From assembly GCF_007830235.1 (NCBI RefSeq), contig NZ_VLKI01000003.1:124001-188000 (forward strand): 64,000 nucleotides of DNA. The letters are read 5' to 3'. Within the stretch, counting starts at the first letter, position 1, and the number at the start of each line of letters is the position of its first letter. Below, in pieces: positions 1 to 7,824 of the stretch. The notes beneath the pieces are model-generated. The model worked only from the letters and a program-made list of their open reading frames with translations. It was not told the origin of the DNA and made no database searches. This DNA is from Cytobacillus oceanisediminis. Its GTDB lineage: Bacteria > Bacillota > Bacilli > Bacillales > Cytobacillaceae. The translations under genes and the position numbers were made by a program.

Positions 1-305
1 TTCATATATTTAATTGAGTTCATTTTATTCTCGGTTACCCCATGGGAGATAATGATATAACGGTTATTTTCATGCGGTTCAACAGCCACAGCCTTTAAGT
101 TATATCCAAAAGGGGAGGGAATCAGCACTTCTCGTTTTGGAAGGCTTTCATACTTAATAAGATCAAGCCTGCCTGCCCCCTTCTCCCTTTCCAAAATAAA
201 TTCATCTTCCTTCTTTTTCATATACATAAGCCTATTTGTAAAATAGACGCCGAGTGATGAAAGAAAGAGAATGATTGAAAATAAGTAACGAAAAAACTTT
301 CTCAA
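1..305 (-). CDS. yqkD: YqkD-like alpha/beta hydrolase, 5' part
   Basis: The gene runs off the left edge, so only about the first 100 residues are visible. They show a basic start, one hydrophobic anchor (about residues 4-20), a charged linker, and the beginning of an alpha/beta hydrolase fold with an IIISHG strand-turn that would carry the oxyanion hole. The pattern matches B. subtilis YqkD, a membrane-anchored serine-hydrolase-like protein of unknown substrate. The start is set by the ribosome site: GGAGGG lies 7 nt before TTG (303-305), whereas the ATG at 309-311 overlaps it. The catalytic Ser, Asp and His are outside the window. Confidence 0.8.
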   Translation of the reverse strand, partial: MRKFFRYLFSIILFLSSLGVYFTNRLMYMKKKEDEFILEREKGAGRLDLIKYESLPKREVLIPSPFGYNLKAVAVEPHENNRYIIISHGVTENKMNSIKYM

Positions 306-440
306 CCCCATCCCTCCACCTGTTTTCCTTTATTTTACCATTCCGTCGGAAATTAAAACATAGAAGCGAGCAGGGACAAATTGAAAAAGTCTTGGGGAGG
401 TACTCGAACTGCCTCTCCCAAAATTTTTCCTGCTTGCAGC

Positions 441-466
441 AAGAGAAAAAGCCGCTTTTGCGGCTT
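441..466 (-). terminator. Rho-independent terminator of the 43-aa gene
   Basis: A 7-bp stem (AAGCCGC/GCGGCTT) with a four-base loop overlaps the stop codon of the minus-strand small gene and is followed on that strand by TTTCTCTT. Confidence 0.75.
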
Positions 467-596
467 ATTGCTGGGAGTTCTGTCTTTTGGTAGGGTGAAT
501 TGCTTTTTCCAATTCCTCAGCAGCAATCGTCTGGCTTACTGTATCCGAATTGGGCTTTCCCTTCTGGCTATATCCTTTATCGCGTTTTTGGCTCAT
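465..596 (-). CDS. Small hydrophilic protein, 43 aa
   Basis: A short minus-strand frame (MSQKRDKGYS..., 43 residues) with a good ribosome site, AAGGGGG about 8 nt before the ATG, and an intrinsic terminator overlapping its stop. The product is very polar, rich in Lys, Gln and Ser, with no membrane segment and a predicted helical stretch near residues 22-32. Composition and size resemble the many small spore or stress proteins of Bacillaceae, but I do not recognise the family. The SD plus terminator bracket is the main evidence that it is real. Confidence 0.65.
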   Translation of the reverse strand: MSQKRDKGYSQKGKPNSDTVSQTIAAEELEKAIHPTKRQNSQQ

Positions 597-724
597 CTTT
601 CTTATCCCCCTTCTAAAATAGTGCTCCGTTGCCATGTTTTTAGCTGAAGTCGGCTACCCACAAGTACGGAGCTGTGCTCGGTGTCTTCACCTAATAAGAT
701 GCTTTAAGAAGGAGAGGCTTATTC

Positions 725-802
725 ATGAATGACAGATTTGGAAATTGTATCTTGCTGCTAGTGTTTGCGTCAGGCAAAGCAATGCTGCTTTTGGCTATTT
801 AA
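725..802 (+). CDS. Possible small hydrophobic peptide, 25 aa
   Basis: MNDRFGNCILLLVFASGKAM and five more hydrophobic residues follow a strong ribosome site (AAGGAGAGG, 8 nt before the ATG). The 3' end overlaps the tail of mvaB on the other strand. The layout (short polar start, then one hydrophobic stretch) recalls the small YjcZ-type sporulation peptides, but there is no clear family match. Real translation is uncertain. Confidence 0.3.
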   Translation: MNDRFGNCILLLVFASGKAMLLLAI

Positions 803-1703
803 CAGTTTCTGCATTCAACCGGAAATAGGTGCTTTCAATCGGCCTTGAGAGATGCGGCTGAACAATCTTGACAGCCTGCATTAATTTTTCCAGATCAACG
901 TTCGTCTCGATTCCAATCCGTTCAAGCATATAAACCACATCCTCTGTGGCTGCATTGCCGGCAGCACCTGGTGCAAATGGGCATCCGCCAAGTCCGCCTG
1001 CTGATGTATCAAATCTGTCAACACCTGCCTGTAAAGCTGCAAAAATGTTTGTTAGCGCCATTTTCCTTGTGTCATGGAAGTGTGCAGTTAAAAGTGTATT
1101 TGGAAACTCTGTTTTTAAACGGGAAAAAAGCTCGTAAGATTCATGGGGAGCAGCCATTCCTATCGTATCTGCCACGCTTAGCTCGTCAGCGCCAGCCTCT
1201 ACAAATTGGCGGCACAGCTCGACTGCATCTTCAGGTTTAACCTCTCCTTCATAAGGGCAATAAAAAGCTGTGGAGATGCAGGCACGGACAAAATAACCTT
1301 TTTCCTTTAATTCACCAATAATTGGTTTTAGTTCTGCCATGCTTTCCAGGGTTGTTTTATTGATGTTTTTCTTATTGAACGTATTGCTTACACCGACGAA
1401 TACAGCAACTGCCTTGCAATCCGTCATAACTACTCTATCAATGCCTTTGCGGTTAGGCGCTAGCACGATGTCCCTTGTATCCCCATCCAGGCAATCTGCC
1501 ACAATCTCAGCCGCATCTCCCATTTGCGGAACCCATTTCGGCGAAACAAAGGAAGTCAGCTCCACTTCTGTTAAACCGGCATTTTTCAGACTTTTAATGA
1601 ACTCTTTCTTTACTTCTGTCGGAACAAAGGATTTTTCATTCTGCAGCCCATCCCGTGGGCCAACCTCGATAATTGTTACTTTTTTAGGCAATCCAAGCGT
1701 CAT
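795..1703 (-). CDS. mvaB: Hydroxymethylglutaryl-CoA lyase
   Basis: Cleaves HMG-CoA to acetoacetate and acetyl-CoA, the last step of leucine degradation. The 302-residue product has the TIM-barrel signature GPRDGLQNE (15-23), metal-site HFHDT (208-212) and the HMG-CoA lyase loop GGLGGCPFAPGAAGN with catalytic Cys241. The ATG at 1701-1703 is preceded by GGGAGAGG; the frame stays open upstream through the intergenic region, but that part is not protein-like. It is divergent from a thiolase that is followed by acetoacetate CoA-transferase genes, so its product acetoacetate can be activated and cleaved next door. A cre-like site and a -10 box lie upstream. In B. subtilis the orthologue (yngG) sits elsewhere. 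Confidence 0.93.
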   Translation of the reverse strand: MTLGLPKKVTIIEVGPRDGLQNEKSFVPTEVKKEFIKSLKNAGLTEVELTSFVSPKWVPQMGDAAEIVADCLDGDTRDIVLAPNRKGIDRVVMTDCKAVAVFVGVSNTFNKKNINKTTLESMAELKPIIGELKEKGYFVRACISTAFYCPYEGEVKPEDAVELCRQFVEAGADELSVADTIGMAAPHESYELFSRLKTEFPNTLLTAHFHDTRKMALTNIFAALQAGVDRFDTSAGGLGGCPFAPGAAGNAATEDVVYMLERIGIETNVDLEKLMQAVKIVQPHLSRPIESTYFRLNAETVK

Positions 1704-1740
1704 GTTTTCCTCTCCCGTCACATATTTTTTTATCGTGTAT

Positions 1741-1754
1741 CGTAAGCGCTTTCT
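1741..1754. promoter_or_regulatory. Candidate CcpA cre site
   Basis: CGTAAGCGCTTTCT matches the cre pattern TGWAANCGNTNWCA at all but the two outermost fixed positions. It lies just downstream of the presumed mvaB start point, a roadblock position, and upstream of the divergent thiolase. Catabolite repression of this catabolic module would make sense; binding is inferred. Confidence 0.55.
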
Positions 1755-1766
1755 TTGTTGCGAAGA

Positions 1767-1772
1767 ATTATA
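1767..1772 (-). promoter_or_regulatory. Candidate -10 box of mvaB
   Basis: A perfect TATAAT on the minus strand, about 65 nt before the mvaB ATG, with the cre site just downstream of the expected start point. No good -35 hexamer is visible at 16-18 bp. Confidence 0.4.
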
Positions 1773-1908
1773 CATACTGCATACAAGATAATTGTAGTAG
1801 GAAAGCTTTTTTGAATGCAAGAATAATAGAAATTTTGACAAAATAAAAGGAATTTTGAGACTTGGCACGAATATAAGCAGAGAGATGTTTTTTGAAAGGA
1901 TGAGAGAA

Positions 1909-3096
1909 ATGCCACAAACAGAAGCAGTGATAGTCAGCGCTGTCCGGACAGCAATCGGAAGTTTTAACGGAAGCCTTAAAGATGTGTCGGCTCCCGAGCT
2001 AGGAGCAATAGCCATTAAAGGAGCTCTTGAAAAAGCAGGTGTAAAACCGGAGCAAATAGATGAAGTAATCTTGGGGAATGTTCTTCAGGCAGGACTTGGC
2101 CAGAATCCTGCAAGGCAAGCAGCTCTTATAGCGGGCCTCCCTGAAAGCGTTTCCGCGATGACGATCAATAAAGTTTGCGGTTCAGGATTGAAAGCGGTCC
2201 ATTTAGCAGCCCAGGCGATTATGGCAGGAGATGCAGAAGCCGTTATCGCCGGTGGAATGGAGAATATGAGCCAGGCACCTTACATACTGAAAAATGCAAG
2301 AAAAGGCTTTAAAATGGGGGACCAAAAGCTTGTTGATTCCATGATTTCGGATGGGCTTTGGTGTGCCTTCAACGATTACCATATGGGTGTAACCGCTGAA
2401 AACCTTTGTACCAAATATGATTTAAGCCGGGAAGAGCAGGACGAGTTTGCAGCTGGGAGCCAGGAAAAGGCAGCTAGGGCAATTGAAGAAGGCAAATTTA
2501 AGGATGAAATCGTTCCAGTGGAAATTCCGCAGCGAAAAGGAGATCCGATCGTGTTTGACACGGATGAGTATCCGAAGAAAGGAACGACTCCTGAAAAGCT
2601 TGGTGGCCTTCGCCCGGCATTTAAAAAAGACGGCAGCGTTACAGCCGGCAACGCATCAGGCATTAATGACGGTGCAGCTGTATTGCTTGTCATGAGCAAA
2701 AAGAAAGCGGAAGAGCTGGGGCTCAAGCCTTTAGTTACAATTAAAGGGAATGCCAGTGCAGGCGTAGATCCTAGCATTATGGGCATCGGCCCTGTTGCCG
2801 CTGTAAAAAAAGCGCTTGAAAAAGCGGCTGTTTCCATGGATCAGCTGGAGCTTATTGAAGCCAATGAAGCATTCGCAGCCCAATCGCTTGCAGTTGATAG
2901 GGAGCTTCGTTTTAACAAGGAAATTTTGAATGTAAATGGAGGAGCAATTGCGTTAGGCCATCCGATTGGGGCGAGCGGAGCGAGAATCCTTGTAACCCTA
3001 ATACATGAAATGCAAAAAAGGCAGGCAAAGAAAGGCCTTGCAACTCTTTGTATTGGCGGAGGACAGGGTGTTGCCACAGTAGTGGAGCTTGAATAG
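1909..3096 (+). CDS. Acetyl-CoA C-acyltransferase (thiolase)
   Basis: Condenses or cleaves acetoacetyl-CoA using CoA. The 395-residue product is full length for a biosynthetic-type thiolase: nucleophile Cys90 in NKVCGSG, NEAF motif, His351 in GHPIGASGA, and Cys381 in the C-terminal CIGGGQG. The ATG at 1909 has AAGGA 9 nt upstream; an ATG at 1900 abuts that site and is less likely. It is followed by scoA and scoB after a mobile repeat, which suggests acetoacetate to acetoacetyl-CoA to two acetyl-CoA. A second cre-like stretch lies inside the gene at 2142-2155. It may also act in fatty-acid oxidation, so no symbol is given. Confidence 0.92.
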   Translation: MPQTEAVIVSAVRTAIGSFNGSLKDVSAPELGAIAIKGALEKAGVKPEQIDEVILGNVLQAGLGQNPARQAALIAGLPESVSAMTINKVCGSGLKAVHLAAQAIMAGDAEAVIAGGMENMSQAPYILKNARKGFKMGDQKLVDSMISDGLWCAFNDYHMGVTAENLCTKYDLSREEQDEFAAGSQEKAARAIEEGKFKDEIVPVEIPQRKGDPIVFDTDEYPKKGTTPEKLGGLRPAFKKDGSVTAGNASGINDGAAVLLVMSKKKAEELGLKPLVTIKGNASAGVDPSIMGIGPVAAVKKALEKAAVSMDQLELIEANEAFAAQSLAVDRELRFNKEILNVNGGAIALGHPIGASGARILVTLIHEMQKRQAKKGLATLCIGGGQGVATVVELE

Positions 3097-3110
3097 TGCT
3101 TTTTGCTAAT

Positions 3111-3273
3111 AGCTTTGTTAAAGCTAATTGTTGATTTAGCAACGTGTTGATTGGAGCGGAAGGCGCGAGACTCTTAGCGGGAGGAGTGTGTAAAGGGAGA
3201 CCCCGCAGTCGCGAATGCGCCGAGGAGCGTCGGACCACCTGCAGCGGAAATCAACACCCAAGTTAACAGAGTC
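3111..3273 (+). mobile_element. Dispersed MITE-like repeat, copy A
   Basis: A 163-bp copy of the ten-member family. The left end reads AGCTTTGTTAAAGC, the right end GTTAACAGAGTC, roughly inverted. Flanks are TTGCTAAT (3103-3110) and TTGCAAAT (3274-3281), a 7-of-8 target duplication. It sits between the thiolase and scoA and lacks the middle hairpin region found in longer copies. Confidence 0.8.
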
Positions 3274-3330
3274 TTGCAAATAAATGGAGTGGGATAAAAA
3301 ATACGTTTTTCAGTGAAAGGAGCGATTGAA

Positions 3331-4020
3331 ATGAAGAAAATTTGTACTTCCTTCGGAGAAGCGGTTCAGGATATTCATGATGGAGCTGTCCTTATGGTTG
3401 GCGGTTTCGGCCTATGCGGAATTCCGGAGAACCTTATTCTGGCTTTAGTGGATAAAGGGGTAAAAGACCTTACAGTCATTTCGAATAACTGCGGGGTTGA
3501 TGATTGGGGACTTGGATTGCTTTTAAAAAATAAGCAGATTAAGAAAATGGTCGGCTCCTATGTCGGCGAAAATAAAGAGTTTGAAAGACAGGTTCTATCA
3601 GGCGAAATCGAAGTAGAGCTTCTGCCACAGGGGACACTTGCAGAGAAAATCCGTGCAGGCGGTGCCGGCATTCCAGCTTTCTATACGCCAGCAGGAGTGG
3701 GAACACCGATTGCTGAAGGAAAAGAAACAAAGGTATTTGACGGAAAAGAATATCTTCTTGAGGAAGCACTTAAGGCAGACTTCAGCCTGGTTAGAGCATG
3801 GAAGGGCGATAAGATGGGAAATCTCGTCTATCACAAAACAGCCCGGAACTTTAACCCGATGATTGCAGCGGCCGGAAAAGTGACCATTGCGGAGGTGGAG
3901 ACTCTTTGCGAAATCGGTGAGCTGAATCCGAATTACATTCATACGCCAAGCATATACGTTCAATCTCTTATAGAGAGCAAACAGGAAAAACGTATTGAGA
4001 GATTGACAGTAAAGAAATAA
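3331..4020 (+). CDS. scoA: Succinyl-CoA:3-oxoacid CoA-transferase subunit A
   Basis: Alpha subunit of the acetoacetate-activating CoA-transferase, which moves CoA from succinyl-CoA to acetoacetate. The 229-residue product carries the family I CoA-transferase signature [12 protein letters not shown] (24-35). The ATG at 3331 follows AAAGGAG by 7 nt; an in-frame GTG further up is not supported. scoB follows after 28 nt with its own SD, so the two subunits are co-transcribed. The thiolase upstream and HMG-CoA lyase nearby supply the pathway context. Orthologous to B. subtilis ScoA by motif and length. Confidence 0.92.
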   Translation: MKKICTSFGEAVQDIHDGAVLMVGGFGLCGIPENLILALVDKGVKDLTVISNNCGVDDWGLGLLLKNKQIKKMVGSYVGENKEFERQVLSGEIEVELLPQGTLAEKIRAGGAGIPAFYTPAGVGTPIAEGKETKVFDGKEYLLEEALKADFSLVRAWKGDKMGNLVYHKTARNFNPMIAAAGKVTIAEVETLCEIGELNPNYIHTPSIYVQSLIESKQEKRIERLTVKK

Positions 4021-4048
4021 AAAAGCAGTGACGGAAGGAGAGGATGTC

Positions 4049-4717
4049 ATGAGTAATGATAAAGCGGCAGTCCGCGAGAAAATTGCCAGACGGGCTGAGA
4101 AGGAAATAGAGAACGGCTTTTACGTAAATTTGGGAATCGGCATGCCAACATTGGTTGCGAACTATATTTCAGATAATAAGGAAGTGGTTCTGCAATCGGA
4201 AAATGGATTGCTGGGCATCGGGCCATACCCTGCGGAAGAGGAAGTAGATCCTGATTTAATTAATGCGGGGAAAGAAACAGTTACTGCAATCCCGGGGGCT
4301 GCTTATTTTGACAGCGCCGAATCGTTTGCCATGATTAGAGGAGGCCATGTGAATATTGCCATTCTTGGGGGAATGGAAGTCTCTGAGAAAGGGGATCTCG
4401 CAAACTGGATGATTCCCGGAAAGATGATCAAGGGAATGGGCGGAGCGATGGATCTTGTCCATGGAGCTAATAAAATTATCGTCATTATGGATCACACAAA
4501 TAAAACTGGCGATTCAAAAATACTCAAAGAGTGCAGCCTTCCTTTAACAGGAAAAGCCGTTGTTGACCGCATTATAACTGAGCGGGCAGTCATCGATGTA
4601 ACCGATTCAGGTCTAAAGCTTGTTGAAGTCGCAAAAGGCTTCACTGTCGAGGACATTATCAATTCAACAGAGCCGGAATTGCAAGTTGACGGAAATGTTG
4701 TTACAGATGCTTATTAA
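4049..4717 (+). CDS. scoB: Succinyl-CoA:3-oxoacid CoA-transferase subunit B
   Basis: Beta subunit, carrying the catalytic glutamate that forms the enzyme-CoA thioester: Glu51 in [11 protein letters not shown]. The 222-residue length is normal. The start at 4049 follows GGAAGGAGAGG by 5 nt. Together with ScoA and the adjacent thiolase it converts acetoacetate to two acetyl-CoA. An intrinsic terminator lies 10 nt after the stop, closing the thiolase-scoAB unit. Confidence 0.92.
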   Translation: MSNDKAAVREKIARRAEKEIENGFYVNLGIGMPTLVANYISDNKEVVLQSENGLLGIGPYPAEEEVDPDLINAGKETVTAIPGAAYFDSAESFAMIRGGHVNIAILGGMEVSEKGDLANWMIPGKMIKGMGGAMDLVHGANKIIVIMDHTNKTGDSKILKECSLPLTGKAVVDRIITERAVIDVTDSGLKLVEVAKGFTVEDIINSTEPELQVDGNVVTDAY

Positions 4718-4727
4718 TGACTTTAAG

Positions 4728-4760
4728 AAAAGTACAGCTGCATAAGCTGTGCTTTTCCTT
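4728..4760 (+). terminator. Terminator after scoB
   Basis: A 12-bp near-perfect stem (AAAAGTACAGCT / AGCTGTGCTTTT) with loop GCATA, followed by CCTTATTT. Repeat copy B begins directly behind it. Confidence 0.8.
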
Positions 4761-4767
4761 ATTTAAA

Positions 4768-4989
4768 GCCTGTGTTAAAGATCATTGTTGATTTTGGCAC
4801 TCTGTTGATTGGAGCGGACGCGAGCTCCTCGAAAATGCATACGCATTTCCTTCGTGCGGTATTAATGCTTATTCAATGTCCAGCGGAAGACGCGAGTCAA
4901 AGGGAGGCCTGCAGGCGCCGAGGAGCGTCGGAACACCCGCGGTTCGCTGAGCTTCTTGAGTGGAATTCAACAGGCAAGTTTAACAGAGC
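4768..4989 (+). mobile_element. Dispersed MITE-like repeat, copy B
   Basis: A 222-bp copy with the full middle part, including a variant of the AAATGC/GCATTT hairpin. The right end reads TTTAACAGAGC. Both sides carry ATTTAAA (4761-4767 and 4992-4998), a likely target duplication of 7-8 bp. It lies between the scoB terminator and the next gene. Confidence 0.8.
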
Positions 4990-5016
4990 AAATTTAAAAA
5001 GAGATGAGGAGAAAAT

Positions 5017-5388
5017 ATGAGTTTCTCATTCAAAGGAATCGATCATATCCAGCTGGCAGCACCAAAGGGCTGCGAAGAACAGGCACGGAGATTTTATGGA
5101 GATATGCTTGGACTCAAGGAAATCCCTAAACCTGAAAACCTTCAAAAGCGCGGTGGCTGCTGGTTTATCTGCGGAAATCAGGAAATACATATTGGTGTGC
5201 AGGAAAACTTTTTGCCCGCCAAAAAAGCTCACCCTGGTTTGGTAGTGGAAAACCTTGAAGAATTAAGGAGCAGCCTTCAAAAACTTAAAATCGCTATAAA
5301 GGAAGAAGCCCCGATTGAAGGAAGAAAACGATTCTTTGCAGATGATCCATTCGGCAACAGAATTGAGTTCCTGGAGTTTTTGGCATAA
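5017..5388 (+). CDS. VOC-family (glyoxalase-like) protein
   Basis: A 123-residue single-module vicinal-oxygen-chelate protein. The start FKGIDHIQLAAP gives the first beta strand with a likely metal His11; a second His (HPGLVVENLEEL) and the terminal DPFGNRIEFLEF with its Glu complete the usual metal-site pattern. Such proteins include glyoxalase I, dioxygenases and fosfomycin-resistance enzymes, and the substrate cannot be told from sequence. The SD is GATGAGGAG. It lies just downstream of repeat copy B, whose right flank may form part of its leader. Confidence 0.8.
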   Translation: MSFSFKGIDHIQLAAPKGCEEQARRFYGDMLGLKEIPKPENLQKRGGCWFICGNQEIHIGVQENFLPAKKAHPGLVVENLEELRSSLQKLKIAIKEEAPIEGRKRFFADDPFGNRIEFLEFLA

Positions 5389-5471
5389 CATCAATGGCCA
5401 GTCAGACTTCTGCAGGTTGTTTAAAAAAATATGTTATAATGGATGGCAAAAATAGTTGACGAGGGGATTTT

Positions 5472-5717
5472 ATGAAAAAGAAGAAACAGCATTCCCAGCC
5501 GAAAAAGGATGATAAACCTATTACGCTTGGCGACATGTTAAATCAGGACTTAATGAAGCAATTAAAAGGGAAAAAACAAGAATTAAAAGAGGCTGAAGAT
5601 AAACAGAAGGAAGAGGAAGAGCGTAGAAAAAAAGAGGAAAGAAGATTGCGCGAAAAGAATAAAAGCTTCGAAGAATTGCTGGGCGAAAGCCATCTCAATT
5701 GGAAAGAGTTCAAATAA
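5472..5717 (+). CDS. yqkE: YqkE, DUF3886 protein
   Basis: An 81-residue, very charged protein: Lys-rich start, a conserved ITLGDMLNQDLMKQLK segment, a Glu/Lys-rich region (residues 36-65) likely to form a single helix or coiled coil, and a C-terminal FEELLGESHLNWKEF. This is the YqkE family of Bacillus, function unknown. A TATAAT at about 5433 and the SD GAGGGG support independent expression. Position between the catabolic insertion and yqkF agrees with the B. subtilis order. Confidence 0.88.
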   Translation: MKKKKQHSQPKKDDKPITLGDMLNQDLMKQLKGKKQELKEAEDKQKEEEERRKKEERRLREKNKSFEELLGESHLNWKEFK

Positions 5718-5790
5718 TTCAACCTAAAAAACAAGTTTCATCCATAAAAACCGAGGGCAAAGATTAATAAAAAAAGATGGGAGTTGTTCC

Positions 5791-6525
5791 ATGCATTCTT
5801 TATTAAGCTTTATATTCGCTCTCGGTTTTTCAATGGTTCATTTTTCTTCAAAGTATATGAAATTCCTTACATATATCCCAAGAAGTAGGCTTTTATCTGT
5901 TGCCAGCGGAATTTCCGTAGCTTATGTATTTGTGCATCTCCTTCCTGAGTTAAAAGAGCATCAGGAAAGTATTGAGGGCACCGGCAGCACGGAAATCTTC
6001 CGGTATCTTGATAGCCATGTATATATTTTTGCGATGCTTGGCCTTTGCGCTTTTTACGGAATAGAAAAAGCAGTAAAGCATTCTCAAAAGAAAGCCCGAA
6101 AGGGCAAAGAGGAACAGCGTACCACCGGACTTTTTTGGCTCCATATGTCCACCTTTTTTATTTATAATATGCTTATTGGCTATCTGCTTGTACATGGTGA
6201 ATTTGAAAACCTGAAAGAATGGCTGATTTATTTCTTTGCACTATCTGTCCATTTTATTTCTAATGATCATGGTCTGCGGCAGTCGCATGAAAAAATATAC
6301 GACCGATATGGCCGCTGGGTTTTGACTCTTTCCATTTTAATAGGATGGGCTATAGGGGTCTTAACAAAAGTCAGTGAAATGGTGATCGCCTTTTTATTTG
6401 CCACTTTGGCTGGCGGAGTGATCTTAAATGTACTGAAGGAAGAGCTCCCTGAGGACAGGGAAAGCAACTTTGGAGCCTTTATTGCTGGTGTGGTTGGATA
6501 TACGATTATTTTAATGAGTATTTAA
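5791..6525 (+). CDS. ZIP-like eight-helix membrane protein
   Basis: A 244-residue polytopic membrane protein, not a standard yqk gene. Topology looks like ZIP metal transporters: three N-terminal helices, a Lys-rich cytoplasmic loop (about 96-112), then five helices. HLLPE (49-53) and AGGVILNVLKEELPED (207-222) resemble conserved ZIP helix ends. The usual helix 4 and 5 metal-site motifs are degenerate (here FWLHMSTFFIYN and HFISNDHGLRQSHE). It may be a divergent divalent-metal permease or a non-transporting relative. SD GGGAG before ATG 5791; a terminator follows at once. Confidence 0.7.
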   Translation: MHSLLSFIFALGFSMVHFSSKYMKFLTYIPRSRLLSVASGISVAYVFVHLLPELKEHQESIEGTGSTEIFRYLDSHVYIFAMLGLCAFYGIEKAVKHSQKKARKGKEEQRTTGLFWLHMSTFFIYNMLIGYLLVHGEFENLKEWLIYFFALSVHFISNDHGLRQSHEKIYDRYGRWVLTLSILIGWAIGVLTKVSEMVIAFLFATLAGGVILNVLKEELPEDRESNFGAFIAGVVGYTIILMSI

Positions 6526-6527
6526 AG

Positions 6528-6553
6528 GGCTGACTTTTCGTCAGCCTTTTTTT
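6528..6553 (+). terminator. Terminator after the ZIP-like gene
   Basis: Stem GGCTGAC/GTCAGCC, loop TTTTC, then seven T residues. It separates this gene from the convergent yqkF. Confidence 0.9.
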
Positions 6554-6589
6554 GGCGATTTAGCAGGTTTCAACTAAGTAACGAGTTTC

Positions 6590-7513
6590 TTACCTATGCT
6601 GCTCATATGTGTTTTGTTTTGCGAGAGCTTTTATAACAGCCAATTCCTCTTCAGTCAGCCTGTTAGCCCTGGCTGCTTTTGCATTTTCCCTTACTTGTTC
6701 AACCCGGCTGGCGCCAGCCACTATAGAAGAAACAGCCGGATTTGTCAAGTTATACTGAAAGGCTATCTCTGTCATGGATCGATCGCCGGAAAGCTTTTCT
6801 CTAATACTTTGAATCGTTTCTGCCAGTTCAGAATAGCTGTAATCTAAGTAGCCTTTTTCTTCGACAGACTGAGAAGCTTTGTCCAGCATTTTATTGCTTA
6901 GCAGTCCCTTAGCCAGCGGTCCCCGTGTTACAGCGCTGATGCCATTTTTATCAAGGAGGGGAAGTGCTTCTTCTTCTGGCCGCCGATCCAGAATGCTGTA
7001 TTGCATCATAACAGAAACAATGGAGGATCTTGCTGCATACTCACGGATGACATTCGGCCGGATGGAGGAAATCCCGTAATGGCGGATCAAGCCTTCTTCC
7101 TTCAGTTCCTCGAATGCTTCAATGGTTTCGTCAATCGGATCGTCTATGGTGCCCCCATGGAGCTGGTATAAATCGATATAATCAGTAGCAAGCCTATTCA
7201 GACTATCTTTAACTGCTTCTTTAATATGTTTTTTGGAAGGATCCCAGCTCCAGCTGTCTTTTTGCTCATTCCAGCGGTTTCCTGCCTTTGTAGCAATGAC
7301 GACTTGTTCGCGGACATTCTTTAAGAATTGCCCGACGAGTTTTTCGTTTTCGCCAAAATCATATAAATCGGCGGTATCAAAGTAATTAATGCCTTCTTCA
7401 AGGGCAGCTTCAATAATCTCCTGCGCATTTGAAGGGTTCGTTCCAATGGACATACATCCAAGCCCAAGCTCGCTGACATATAAATCAGAGCTTCCTATCC
7501 GCCTCTTTTTCAA
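6590..7513 (-). CDS. yqkF: Aldo/keto reductase YqkF
   Basis: A 307-residue NADPH-dependent aldo/keto reductase. The catalytic tetrad is visible: Asp46 and Tyr51 (FDTADLY), Lys76 (TKAG) and His119 (YQLHGG). The last quarter holds the cofactor-binding SSIVAGASRVEQV segment. Very similar to B. subtilis YqkF, physiological substrate unknown. Translation starts at TTG (7511-7513), 6 nt after GAGGTGG. It is convergent with the ZIP-like gene and codirectional with mciZ. Confidence 0.92.
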   Translation of the reverse strand: MKKRRIGSSDLYVSELGLGCMSIGTNPSNAQEIIEAALEEGINYFDTADLYDFGENEKLVGQFLKNVREQVVIATKAGNRWNEQKDSWSWDPSKKHIKEAVKDSLNRLATDYIDLYQLHGGTIDDPIDETIEAFEELKEEGLIRHYGISSIRPNVIREYAARSSIVSVMMQYSILDRRPEEEALPLLDKNGISAVTRGPLAKGLLSNKMLDKASQSVEEKGYLDYSYSELAETIQSIREKLSGDRSMTEIAFQYNLTNPAVSSIVAGASRVEQVRENAKAARANRLTEEELAVIKALAKQNTYEQHR

Positions 7514-7611
7514 GGGCCCACCTCATTTCAATTGTTTTCTATTATTGTACAGAAAGAAATGAGGCATACTCAAATTAGAGGCTTAGCCTTAGCAAGTTTT
7601 TACTCACAACA

Positions 7612-7746
7612 TCACTTCGTTAGCTTTTGCGACTCAACCCAGTCTTTCACAAGAACATACTTTTTGCTGTATTGCTTCAGTTTTTCTCGGACTTCCCAGG
7701 CTTTTCCGGCCAATACGATTCCCTTGCTGTGGACATACACCTTCAT
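7612..7746 (-). CDS. mciZ: MciZ, mother-cell inhibitor of FtsZ
   Basis: A 44-residue peptide, MKVYVHSKGIVLAGKAWEVR..., close to B. subtilis MciZ (40 aa): conserved KG-VL-GKAWE-R-KLK core and a C-terminal VKDW. MciZ binds FtsZ C-terminal subdomains, caps filaments, and blocks Z-ring formation in the mother cell after engulfment begins. GGGGGAG lies 7 nt before the ATG. A SigE-type promoter sits 30-60 nt upstream. Gene position between yqkF and nudF is the same as in B. subtilis. Confidence 0.9.
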   Translation of the reverse strand: MKVYVHSKGIVLAGKAWEVREKLKQYSKKYVLVKDWVESQKLTK

Positions 7747-7775
7747 GCCATACTCCCCCTATTAAAGTATGATAA

Positions 7776-7806
7776 AATGTATGAGCAAACATTATCGGAA
7801 TAGAAC
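7776..7806 (-). promoter_or_regulatory. SigE-type promoter of mciZ
   Basis: On the minus strand: -35 GTTCTATT, 15-nt spacer, -10 CATACATT, the latter an exact match to the SigE -10 consensus CATACANT. This fits mother-cell expression of mciZ. Confidence 0.7.
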
Positions 7807-7824
7807 AGGAGTGACTGTAAAACA

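Noticed and set aside
1862-1878. TTGGCACG followed by GC, like a Sigma-54 promoter before the thiolase
   Set aside because: The GG to GC distance is 13 instead of 12 bp and the -12 element is TAAGC, not TTGC. Sigma-54 does not tolerate this, and no enhancer-binding activator gene is near.
4772-5020. 82-codon frame after scoB
   Set aside because: It is inside repeat copy B; similar frames appear in copies D, F, G, H and J and depend on the repeat sequence.
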